Below, piece by piece: positions 1 through 6,711 of a DNA stretch of 6,711 bases. The notes below the pieces were generated by a model that saw only the letters and a list, made by a program, of their open reading frames with translations, had not been told where the DNA came from and did no database searches. The stretch covers positions 1-6,711 of the forward strand of contig JAFGNI010000299.1 in the NCBI GenBank assembly GCA_016927095.1, read 5' to 3'. Source of the DNA: Anaerolineae bacterium (GTDB lineage: Bacteria > Chloroflexota > Anaerolineae > B4-G1 > SLSP01). The position numbers and the translations under genes are program-made. Within the stretch, counting starts at the first letter, position 1; each line of letters starts with the position of its first letter.

Positions 1-3000
1 CATAGGTCAATGTGTAGCCGCTCTCGGGGGCACTCTCGAAGCGATAGGGCACCGTCTGCGGGTGGAGTTCGACGCAGGTTGTTGGGTCCAGCAACTCCGG
101 GATATCGTCCACGGCGGTCAGACAGAGGAACATGCTCGTGTTGTCGTTGTGCGCGGGCACGGTGAAGCTTCCGCTGGCCTGGCCATCGAGGCTGAAGAAG
201 GCCGGGTGGAGGTGCCCGTTGTAGAACCACTGGGCGCGCCACCGTAGGGCCGCAGCCGGCACGGGACCCGTGTCGGGATCGGTGGCGCTGCCGTTGAAGG
301 CGAGCGTGGTGCTGATGGTGTAGGTTGTGCCCGTCACGGGTGTGTCGATCGTCACCGCCGGTGGCGAGTTGCCGACCACGATGGCGATCTGATCGTGGCT
401 CGACTTGCCCTGAGGTGTTGTTACGGTCAGGACTGAGGTGTAGGTGCCGTCGTTCTCGTAGCGGTAGAGGGGGTCGGTCTCGGCCGATGTTCCTCCGTCT
501 CCGAAGGTCCACGCGTAGGCCAACGTCCCCGCCTCGGCCTCGCCGGAGAGCGTGCTGCTGAACTGCACGTCCAGCGGCGCGTTGCCGTAGCGCGGCGCCG
601 CGTTGATCTCGACCGTCGGCGCGCTGGTGTAGAGCACGCGGCGGATCTCGCTCTCGCCTGCGGGATCGGGGTTCAGCGCGACATAGTAGAGGTAGCCGTC
701 GGGCCCCAGGCGTAGATCGACGGGGCCGCCGAGCGCCGAGACGTTCTCCAGGAAGAGGTTAGCCGTCGCCCCGGCGTCATCGAAGGTCAGCGTGGTGATG
801 GTGCGCTTGTCGTAGTCGGCGATGAAGAGCGCATTCTGGTAGCGCGCCGGATAGCGGGTGCCGGTGTAGAAGTCACCGGCGACGATGGCGGCGCCAGCGA
901 TATTCTGGTAGGCATAGGCAGGGGCCTCGATGCCGTTGTTCGGTTCGGCGTCGTAGAGCGGCTGGCAGTAGGCAGCGGTACCTGCGTAGGTGTTGTAGAG
1001 CGCGTGCTGCAGGTTGCCGCTGGCGCCGCCCTCGTAGCAGGGCCACCCGAAGTTGTAGCCCTCGCCGCCGTAGTTCAGCTCCTCCCACGCGAACCAGCCG
1101 ACGTCGCCGACGTAGAGAACATTCTGCTCGGGATGGAGGGCCACGCGGAAGGGATTGCGGAGGCCCATCGCCCAGACGCGGGAGCGGTTCCTTGTGGGGT
1201 CGCCGTTGTAGAAGGGGTTGTCGGGCAGCCCCTCCCCCGTGTCCGGATCGATGCGGAGGACCTTGCCGCCGAGGCTGTCGACGTCCTGGGCCCGTCCGGC
1301 GCGGTAGTCGGGCGTGATGTAGGGTGCGCCCTCACCGTTGGTCACCCAGAGGTTGCCGTCGCGTCCGAAGACGACGGCACCGACGCTGTGCGATGGCCCC
1401 TCGGAGGGCAGGCAGTCGGTGATGGCGGAGCCACCGGGGCTGGTGCAGGCGGGATTGGTGCCCAAATCGCCACCAGCGTCAGCGGGATCGCCGAGGTTCG
1501 CCAGGGTGCTGTTCTTGCCCAGGAGGACACGCCGGGCGTCGGGCACGGTGGCGGGCAGGGCGGCGTTGTAACCTTCTGCCGGATCTGCCTCGACGCGCAG
1601 CAGGCGGCTGACCCGGGCGCCGTTGCCGTCCTTGCCGTCGACGGCGCCGTCAGGCCCCGGCAGCCCAGGCGGGTCGTAGGTGTAGAGCAGATAGACGTAG
1701 GGCTCCGTCGGGAACTTGGGATGGACGGCGATGCCGATCAGGCCGCGGTTCCAGTTGTTGTTCACCTCGTCGGAGATATCGACGAAGGTCGTGGGTGTGC
1801 CGCCGTCGGTGACGAGCACGAGGCCGCTCTGGTGCGCGATGAACATCCGCCCGTCGGGCGCCCAGTCAATGGCGGTGGGCTGCGCTAGCCCGCCCAGGAC
1901 GCGCTCGGTGGTGAAGTCGGACGTCTGGGGCGAGGGGCGCGTGTAGGACCAGACGCCGCTGAAGCCGGCGTACAGCGTCTGCGTGATCCCGCCCTGGCTG
2001 ACAGCCAAGGCCGTCGCGGTGCGGCCCTCGGTGCCTTGGTTGATCGGCGCGGACCAATCGCTCCAGTTCGCGCCGCCGTCGATCGTCTCGGCAATGTAGC
2101 CCGGACCCACGAGATAGACGTGGTCGGCTAGGCGCGGATCGATGGCCAACAGGTTGCGATTGGCCTCGCCAAAGGGGAGAAGCGGTGGCAGCCAAGTGGC
2201 GCCCCCGTCGACGCTCTTCAGCACGCTGAAGTCGTCGGTGGCGTAGACCACATTCGGTTGCTGCTGGTCGATCACCAGCGAGTGGATGGCGCCGGAGGCT
2301 ACGCCGGCCCTGTAGACCTCGATCCACGTGTCGCCGCCGTCGGTGGTGCGGTACAGGACGGCGACGTCGGTCGCGCCGCTGCGATCGGTGGCTCCCATCA
2401 GCGCGATGGTCTCGTCTGCCGGGTGGATCGCCACAGCGGTCACCCCGGCATCGGTCTGGCTGAAGACCTCGGACCACGTCGCACCGCCGTCGAGGCTACG
2501 GACGAGGGTGGCGGCTCCAGCGTCCTCGCCGCCTCCCAAGACAACGTTGGTGTTCGACCGTGCGATATCGATGACGACGATATCGGCGCTGCCGGCATAA
2601 GAGGACGCGAAGGTCAGGCCGTCCTCGCTGCGCTCGACCGCTTTGGTGGCGCTGCCGGAGATTCCAGCGTAGACGACGCCGCTGCTCTGAGGATGGACGG
2701 CGAAGGTCTCGACACAGTCGCCCAGCAGACGATCCCAGCTCTGACCGTGATCGGCGGTGCGCCATCCCCCATCGCAGCCCGTCGCCACGTAGACAACGTC
2801 CTGGTTCTGTGGATCAACCTCAATGTGACGAGGCGCCGTGGTAGGGACAATGCCCTGGTTGCGCGCGGCCCAGGTCAGACCCCCATCGTCGCTGCGGTAG
2901 ATGCCGCGCTCACGGAAGCCCAGATAAAGGACGGGGTCGGCGGGGCCGCTGGGCACGCCGTCAATCGCCAGCGCTTCGATGAAGCCCGGCGTCAAGGCGC

Positions 3001-4336
3001 CCGCCACATTGCCGATCCAGCTGCCTAGGTCGCCGTTGGCTGTGCTCACGGCGACCTCGCGATAGTCGTCGGTGGCGTAGACCGTGGTGGGAGGATCCAG
3101 GGCTAGGCGGAAACCACGGTCGGTGTAAACCTCGGTCCAGGTGAGGCCGGTGTCCTCTGAGCGGTAGATCGCCTTGTCCGTCTGGGTGCCGGCGTAGACC
3201 AGCGTGGGCGTGGTGGGATGAACGACGATATCGGTGAACTGCTGGTTGGGGCCGTACGTGCCGGTAAGCACCTCGGTCCATGTGTCGCCGCCATCGTTGG
3301 AGCGGAAGAGAGCCGCGTAGTGCGTGCCCGCATCCTTGTAGTAGCCACCCGCGTAGACAAGGGTCGGTGTGACGGGGTTGACGGCGACGGCGAGTAGATC
3401 GCTCTCAGGTACTGTGTGGACGGGCACCCAGGTTGCACCGTTGTCCGGGGTGCGGTAGACGACACCACGGTTGGCGTAGCCGGTGCCGGGCCCGCGGCGG
3501 TAGCCGACTGCGTAGGCGGTGGTCGTCGTCATGGGATCGATCGCCAGGTCGCGGAAGGCGCTGGCGTCCTGGGCACCCCCGGCGAAGACCTGGGTCCAGG
3601 TGTCGCCCGCGTCCAGGCTCTGGACGATCACGCTCTGGCCTGTTGGCGTCTCACCCGCGCCATAGACGAGGGTGCCGGTGACCGCCAATGCCTGAAGCGT
3701 GTTGCCGGAGCCGGTGTAGATGGCGGTCCAGGTGGCGGCACCATCTGTCGACTTGTAGACGGTGCTGTTGCGACCGCTGTAGGGCCCGCCCACCGAGGCA
3801 TAGAGCGTGCCGGAGATACCCGGCTGCGCGACGATGGCGTTGACCTGTCCCATTGGCCCGCCGAGGGGCTGCCAGAGGTCGGTCAGCAGGATGTCAATCC
3901 CACGCGTCGTGCCGCCCGCCGTCACCGTGACGCTATCGGCCCTCCCGTCGCCCTCATAGTCGTACCACGCGTAGGGTTCGAGGCCAGGATCGTAGTCGCT
4001 GTCGTTGTCGAGGTCGAGGTAGGTGAAGACATAGTAAGTACCTTCCTCGACGCCTACGATCGTGTATGCACCGATATCGGTGCTGGTCGCACCGGTCGCC
4101 ACGGCAGGCGGGGCCGGGGGCACCGTCGTGGTGAAGACGGAGAGCTGAATGCCGATGGTCCCTGGGCGGCTGCCGTAGTAAGTAACGGTACCTGTGATGT
4201 CGCCGGGGGCTGCCAGAACCCAGTCACTCAAGGCGATGAGGCCCAGTGTAGCCAGCCCCATGGCAACCAACAGACTCACCATCAACGTTCCATACTTAGC
4301 TGTAGCCGAAGAACTGCGGTCTGACGTCGCTTCCAT
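1..4336 (-). CDS. Giant secreted modular protein: Asp-box (BNR) beta-propeller, glucose/sorbosone dehydrogenase domain, PKD domain (3' end off window)
   Basis: The frame is open from ATG at 4336 to the left edge (1445 codons, no stop). Start choice: GGAGG lies 7 bases upstream; Met19 has no comparable site. Residues 1-43 form a signal peptide with a long n-region, a hydrophobic core at about 18-36 and a VLA-AP cleavage site near 42/43; no lipobox cysteine. Residues 44-152 resemble carboxypeptidase-regulatory/Cna-B-like sandwiches and include an acidic loop (D108-D116). Residues 160-800 hold about 13 Asp-box repeats, as in sialidases, sortilin and Ycf48. Residues 808-1236 match the GSDH (PQQ sugar dehydrogenase) propeller: RGLIGIAVHPKF at 864-875, SHSVGAVVFGRDGNLWVTNGEG around H983, GLRNPFR at 1058-1064 and YNFGWPCYEG at 1094-1103. 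Residues 1240-1322 are a PKD domain with WTFGDGG at 1276-1282. From 1324 a further Ig-like sandwich runs off the window. Export and domain calls are well supported. The substrate, PQQ use and any enzymatic activity are inferred; the protein could be a non-catalytic binding or adhesion protein. Confidence 0.93.
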   Translation of the reverse strand, partial: MEATSDRSSSATAKYGTLMVSLLVAMGLATLGLIALSDWVLAAPGDITGTVTYYGSRPGTIGIQLSVFTTTVPPAPPAVATGATSTDIGAYTIVGVEEGTYYVFTYLDLDNDSDYDPGLEPYAWYDYEGDGRADSVTVTAGGTTRGIDILLTDLWQPLGGPMGQVNAIVAQPGISGTLYASVGGPYSGRNSTVYKSTDGAATWTAIYTGSGNTLQALAVTGTLVYGAGETPTGQSVIVQSLDAGDTWTQVFAGGAQDASAFRDLAIDPMTTTTAYAVGYRRGPGTGYANRGVVYRTPDNGATWVPVHTVPESDLLAVAVNPVTPTLVYAGGYYKDAGTHYAALFRSNDGGDTWTEVLTGTYGPNQQFTDIVVHPTTPTLVYAGTQTDKAIYRSEDTGLTWTEVYTDRGFRLALDPPTTVYATDDYREVAVSTANGDLGSWIGNVAGALTPGFIEALAIDGVPSGPADPVLYLGFRERGIYRSDDGGLTWAARNQGIVPTTAPRHIEVDPQNQDVVYVATGCDGGWRTADHGQSWDRLLGDCVETFAVHPQSSGVVYAGISGSATKAVERSEDGLTFASSYAGSADIVVIDIARSNTNVVLGGGEDAGAATLVRSLDGGATWSEVFSQTDAGVTAVAIHPADETIALMGATDRSGATDVAVLYRTTDGGDTWIEVYRAGVASGAIHSLVIDQQQPNVVYATDDFSVLKSVDGGATWLPPLLPFGEANRNLLAIDPRLADHVYLVGPGYIAETIDGGANWSDWSAPINQGTEGRTATALAVSQGGITQTLYAGFSGVWSYTRPSPQTSDFTTERVLGGLAQPTAIDWAPDGRMFIAHQSGLVLVTDGGTPTTFVDISDEVNNNWNRGLIGIAVHPKFPTEPYVYLLYTYDPPGLPGPDGAVDGKDGNGARVSRLLRVEADPAEGYNAALPATVPDARRVLLGKNSTLANLGDPADAGGDLGTNPACTSPGGSAITDCLPSEGPSHSVGAVVFGRDGNLWVTNGEGAPYITPDYRAGRAQDVDSLGGKVLRIDPDTGEGLPDNPFYNGDPTRNRSRVWAMGLRNPFRVALHPEQNVLYVGDVGWFAWEELNYGGEGYNFGWPCYEGGASGNLQHALYNTYAGTAAYCQPLYDAEPNNGIEAPAYAYQNIAGAAIVAGDFYTGTRYPARYQNALFIADYDKRTITTLTFDDAGATANLFLENVSALGGPVDLRLGPDGYLYYVALNPDPAGESEIRRVLYTSAPTVEINAAPRYGNAPLDVQFSSTLSGEAEAGTLAYAWTFGDGGTSAETDPLYRYENDGTYTSVLTVTTPQGKSSHDQIAIVVGNSPPAVTIDTPVTGTTYTISTTLAFNGSATDPDTGPVPAAALRWRAQWFYNGHLHPAFFSLDGQASGSFTVPAHNDNTSMFLCLTAVDDIPELLDPTTCVELHPQTVPYRFESAPESGYTLTY
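2063..3751 (-). repeat. Array of about 13 Asp-box (BNR/sortilin-like) protein repeats within the secreted protein
   Basis: The repeat is visible at protein level. The consensus S/T-x-D-x-G-x-T-W recurs at residues 196, 240, 296, 346, 393, 482, 527, 614, 664, 708 and 751, mostly 43-56 residues apart. Two degenerate copies fill the gaps: STANGDLGSW at 431-440 and SEDGLTF at 570-576. Many units also carry a preceding strand ending in VYAG or VYAT (for example TPTLVYAG at 323-330 and again at 376-383). In known families each unit is one blade of a beta-propeller with the Asp-box in the turn between its outer strands, so 13 units suggest either two propellers of 6-7 blades or one large sortilin-like propeller. 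The DNA copies are clearly diverged, so this is an old duplication. Confidence 0.9.
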
Positions 4337-4343
4337 AGGTCTT

Positions 4344-4348
4344 CCTCC
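4344..4348 (-). promoter_or_regulatory. Ribosome binding site of the secreted modular protein gene
   Basis: GGAGG on the minus strand, followed by a 7-base spacer to ATG at 4336. It sits in the 36-base gap after the glycosyltransferase stop codon and decides the start in favour of 4336 over the in-frame ATG at 4282. The gap shows no hairpin followed by a T-run, so read-through from the upstream gene is plausible. Confidence 0.8.
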
Positions 4349-4372
4349 AACTATATCGTTCACGTTTCCTGG

Positions 4373-5965
4373 TCAATCAGTATGGATGATCGTCCGGATG
4401 ATGTTTCCGAGTCGGATCTGCGAAAGGCGCCGCTGCATCGCCCGGCGGACCAGATCCCGTAGACTGAGCCCGTGCCACGCATTTGCGACGGTGCGGCTGA
4501 GCCCGACGATGAAATACGCAGCCCAGAAGAGGCTGCCGAGATCCGCCGTGAAGAGCAGCGATTCCGTGGCGAGGTGATAGATGCTGGCCCCGATCAGGGC
4601 CGCAGTGAAGAGCAGCTGTGGCAGGATCTCGCGCCAATAGAGCCGGTAGACGTGTTCCTTGCGCGTGACGCGGTAGGTAGGTTTCTGGTTGGGTCCGTAG
4701 TACAGCGCCACAAGGGTGGCGCGGGCATAGACCGGTGCCATACCGAGCCATGTCTCCCGGGCGCGCCAGAGCGACTCATAGGGCAGATCCCCTCCGAGGC
4801 TGATCAGGAGCAGCTCGATGCTCAACGCCAGGGGCCAGAAGTGCCAAGCGTAGTCCGCGTGCGTCGTGACCAGCGGATAGATCCCAAAGGCCAGGGAGAA
4901 AACGGGCGTGAGCGCGAAGGCCATCACGGCGAAGCTCATGAGGTAAAAGAAGCCCAACTCCGCGAACTGTAAGTGCTGTCGCAGCGAGAGGCCGCGCTTG
5001 TCACCCCAGAAGGTTATTCGCATCGTGTCCAGCGCCCAAGTCCCCCGCTGCTTGATCGCGTTGGCCATATCCTCGGGCGCGGTCTGGCCTATAGCGCCCA
5101 CGAGGGGGAGATACGCGCCGCGCCACCCCCGTCGCAGCGCCTCAATGCCCGATTGCAGGTCCTCGACAAGGTTCCACGAGGGGAAGCCCCCGATGTCCAC
5201 CAGGGCCTCCCGCCGCCAAACCAGGCCCGAACCACAGGGGAAAACGGCGTCGGCTGCATTGCGGGCAAACATCGCCTGGCGGTAGAAGAGCGGTTCCAGA
5301 TTGCCGAAAGGATCACCGGGACTGACCTGAGCCTCCTTGATCGTCTGCACGAAGCCGGTGTCGTCGTGGCGCAGGAGATGGCCAACTGCAGCCGATAGGA
5401 AGCCGGGATCGCCGACCAGGTCATCGGCATCGCGCGTCTCGATGAAAGCCGGGGGGGTGTCCCAGCTGTTGACGAAGTCGAGGGCCGAGTTCAGGTTGCC
5501 TGCCTTGGCCTCGCCTCGCCGTTCGGGATCGCCGCGCCGGGGCGGCTGGTGGTAGAGAATCGTTACATCTGGATAGACCGTTGATAGGTGAGCTACGACC
5601 TCCTTGATCGCCAGACGATGACCGTCATCACTGATGATGACCTGTAGATGCTCCTGGGGATAGGTCTGCTGCACGACCGAGCGCACGGTCTCCGTGACCA
5701 TCTCCGCGGGCTCACCATAGGTGGGGATGATGACGGCAACGTCTAGGGCCTGCTCTTCGAGCACTGGCTGGGTATCCTCAATGCGAGAGTGCCAGTGGTT
5801 GATGACGGTGATGGTGACCATCGCCGTCATCACGGTGGCTGCCAGGGCAAAGGGGATTGCGAGCCAAGGCGCCTGCCAGTTGAGGTTGGCATAGAGCCAG
5901 GGCAGATACCAGGCCAGTGCGAGGAAGGCCAACAGACCGGCGATGCGCGTCTTCCAGGGTCTCAC
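4373..5965 (-). CDS. Membrane-embedded family 2 glycosyltransferase, cellulose-synthase-like (BcsA-type core, no PilZ)
   Basis: A complete 530-residue inner-membrane protein predicted to polymerise or transfer sugar from a nucleotide-sugar donor. Start: GTG at 5965, one base after the upstream stop, with GGAGG 9 bases before it; the next Met lies inside the second membrane helix. Two N-terminal helices (about 8-26, 34-57) precede a GT-A domain with IIPTYGEP (79-86), the DDG motif (D113-D114), KAGNLNSAL (154-162), the metal-binding DAD (D179-D181), FPCGSG (242-247) and the candidate catalytic-base pair E268-D269 in VEDLQSG. The family acceptor/product motif QxxRW appears as QRGTW (306-310), with Thr in place of Arg. 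Four or more helices follow (about 337-362, 373-391, 449-465, 475-495). The chain ends without the PilZ domain that lets BcsA sense cyclic-di-GMP. GT2 assignment is very secure. The sugar and product are unknown: cellulose, a mixed glucan, another exopolysaccharide or a glycolipid are all possible. Confidence 0.95.
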   Translation of the reverse strand: MRPWKTRIAGLLAFLALAWYLPWLYANLNWQAPWLAIPFALAATVMTAMVTITVINHWHSRIEDTQPVLEEQALDVAVIIPTYGEPAEMVTETVRSVVQQTYPQEHLQVIISDDGHRLAIKEVVAHLSTVYPDVTILYHQPPRRGDPERRGEAKAGNLNSALDFVNSWDTPPAFIETRDADDLVGDPGFLSAAVGHLLRHDDTGFVQTIKEAQVSPGDPFGNLEPLFYRQAMFARNAADAVFPCGSGLVWRREALVDIGGFPSWNLVEDLQSGIEALRRGWRGAYLPLVGAIGQTAPEDMANAIKQRGTWALDTMRITFWGDKRGLSLRQHLQFAELGFFYLMSFAVMAFALTPVFSLAFGIYPLVTTHADYAWHFWPLALSIELLLISLGGDLPYESLWRARETWLGMAPVYARATLVALYYGPNQKPTYRVTRKEHVYRLYWREILPQLLFTAALIGASIYHLATESLLFTADLGSLFWAAYFIVGLSRTVANAWHGLSLRDLVRRAMQRRLSQIRLGNIIRTIIHTD

Positions 5966-5966
5966 G

Positions 5967-6711
5967 CTAAGGCTCCTCCGGGGCGCGCTGCCAGATGACG
6001 GTCTCGACGGGGTAGCTTACGTAGCGGAAGTCCGAACCGGGGTTGATTACCAGGGATGTGTGGGCATAGACGCGCTGGTAGTCGGGACAGGCTGCCAGGG
6101 CAGCAGCCACCTCATCGGTCCACGTGTAGGAACCCTTGACGTCAACGACCCACTGGAAGTCGCAGGGCGCCGGTGCTGTGTCCTCTGTCATCACGCGATA
6201 GGAGTCGTAGACATCCCACGGTGACGAGATGCGGCCTTGCGCATAGAGCTCGACCGTGAAGGGCCACGATTCGTTGATGAGGAGCTGGTCTCCGGGCTCG
6301 ACGCGCTCCGCGAGGAAGCGTGCGGGAAAGGACAGGTTGGGCCAGCCGAGGTTGGCCTGGTAGACCTGCAACACACCAAGCCCCGCCAGCCCGATGGCGA
6401 TTGCCGAGGCTGCCGCCCTTCGTAGGAGGTTCTTCCGCCGCTCGCCCCAAAGCCGGGCAAGGGTGAGGCCGACAAGCGGATAGGCGAAGAGAAAGCCGAA
6501 GACAAGGTGTTTGTTGGTGCCGACAGGATCCTGCGTCCCGAGGTGGTAGAGGGGCCAGATGGCGAGCGCAGCGACGAGGACGGTCGATACCGGACGCCGG
6601 CCCTTGGCCAATGCCCAGCCGGCAATGGCGAGGGTTGCCACGGGTGTGGTGAGGTAGAGGACGGCAAAAACAATCGTTGAGAGCGGCACCCCGAAGCCAG
6701 GGCTGTTCTGG
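5967..6711 (-). CDS. C-terminal part of a polytopic membrane protein, probable GT-C (ArnT/PMT-like) glycosyltransferase; 5' end off window
   Basis: The frame is open from the right edge (first full codon at 6710) to TAG at 5969-5967, giving 247 visible residues. The GTG at 6689 is an internal Val, because the frame continues upstream of it without a stop. About four hydrophobic helices are visible (visible residues about 10-32, 38-55, 66-86, 97-114), followed by a soluble domain of about 130 residues that contains PGDQLLINESWPFTVELY and a WDVYDSY stretch and ends in RAPEEP. Helices followed by a terminal extracytoplasmic domain is the architecture of lipid-phosphate-sugar-dependent GT-C transferases such as ArnT, PMT and PglB-like enzymes. 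The diagnostic N-terminal catalytic Asp/Glu loop is outside the window, so the assignment rests on topology and on its neighbour. Other polytopic envelope proteins are possible. Its last codons contain the ribosome binding site of the next gene, which suggests translational coupling. Confidence 0.75.
   Translation of the reverse strand, partial: QNSPGFGVPLSTIVFAVLYLTTPVATLAIAGWALAKGRRPVSTVLVAALAIWPLYHLGTQDPVGTNKHLVFGFLFAYPLVGLTLARLWGERRKNLLRRAAASAIAIGLAGLGVLQVYQANLGWPNLSFPARFLAERVEPGDQLLINESWPFTVELYAQGRISSPWDVYDSYRVMTEDTAPAPCDFQWVVDVKGSYTWTDEVAAALAACPDYQRVYAHTSLVINPGSDFRYVSYPVETVIWQRAPEEP
5975..5979 (-). promoter_or_regulatory. Ribosome binding site of the GT2 gene, inside the upstream coding sequence
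   Basis: GGAGG on the minus strand, overlapping the Pro-Glu-Glu codons at the end of the upstream gene, with a 9-base spacer to the GTG start at 5965. Its position supports the GTG start and coupled translation of the two membrane-protein genes. Confidence 0.75.

Noticed and set aside
104..4080. Repeated GATATCG-like words (near 104, 1777, 2565, 2577, 3229 and 4073), considered as a regulatory or uptake motif.
   Set aside because: Most copies are in frame as Asp-Ile codons (GAT ATC) in recurring beta-strand contexts of the secreted protein, so they follow from protein repetition and codon choice.
62..4324. Long plus-strand open frames, including 1004-1888, 2258-3028 and 3416-4324, up to 302 codons.
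   Set aside because: All lie in the frame whose codons align exactly with those of the minus-strand secreted-protein gene. Stops there would require TTA, CTA or TCA codons on the coding strand, which are rare in this GC-rich gene. The translations show no recognisable domain, and the minus strand gives a continuous domain-rich protein.
4337..4372. The 36-base gap between the GT2 and secreted-protein genes as a terminator or promoter.
   Set aside because: No inverted repeat with a T-run and no clear -35/-10 pair; the only supported element is the ribosome binding site.
4472..5398. Plus-strand open frames 4472-4972 and 4973-5398.
   Set aside because: They are codon-aligned shadows of the GT2 gene, whose family motifs are unmistakable on the minus strand.
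5943..6224. Plus-strand open frame spanning the junction of the two glycosyltransferase genes.
   Set aside because: It is codon-aligned with the upstream membrane-protein gene, has no convincing ribosome binding site and no recognisable product.
5967..6689. A complete 240-residue gene starting at the GTG at 6689.
   Set aside because: The frame stays open to the window edge and the putative start falls at the edge of a membrane helix without a ribosome binding site, so it is an internal Val codon of a longer gene.

Overview
This is a GC-rich window in which nearly every base belongs to one of three minus-strand genes, read from right to left. The layout is typical of a bacterial envelope or exopolysaccharide locus. 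The modular secreted protein (regulatory-like beta-sandwich, Asp-box propeller, sugar-dehydrogenase propeller, PKD) and the style of the glycosyltransferases suggest Chloroflexota (Anaerolineae/Caldilineae-like). That is a judgement from protein style only; no marker gene is present.

Layout in order of transcription: (1) 6711-5967 is the 3' end of a gene for a polytopic membrane protein with a soluble C-terminal domain, probably a GT-C fold glycosyltransferase of the ArnT/PMT (GT39/GT83) type; its start lies beyond the right edge. (2) 5965-4373 is a complete 530-residue membrane-embedded GT2 processive glycosyltransferase of the cellulose-synthase-like type. It has a GTG start one base after the previous stop and no C-terminal PilZ domain. 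(3) After a 36-base gap, 4336-1 is the first 1445 codons of a very large exported protein whose stop lies beyond the left edge. It carries a signal peptide, a small beta-sandwich, about 13 BNR/Asp-box units, a glucose/sorbosone dehydrogenase (GSDH) type six-bladed propeller domain, a PKD domain and the start of a further beta-sandwich.

The tight spacing and shared strand suggest one transcript. A working model is that the two membrane glycosyltransferases build or decorate a surface glycan, or glycosylate envelope components, and the secreted protein acts outside the membrane by binding or oxidising carbohydrate. This functional link is inference from adjacency. No RNA genes, mobile elements, CRISPR arrays, promoters or terminators could be supported. 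The numerous long plus-strand reading frames are codon-aligned shadows of the three genes.
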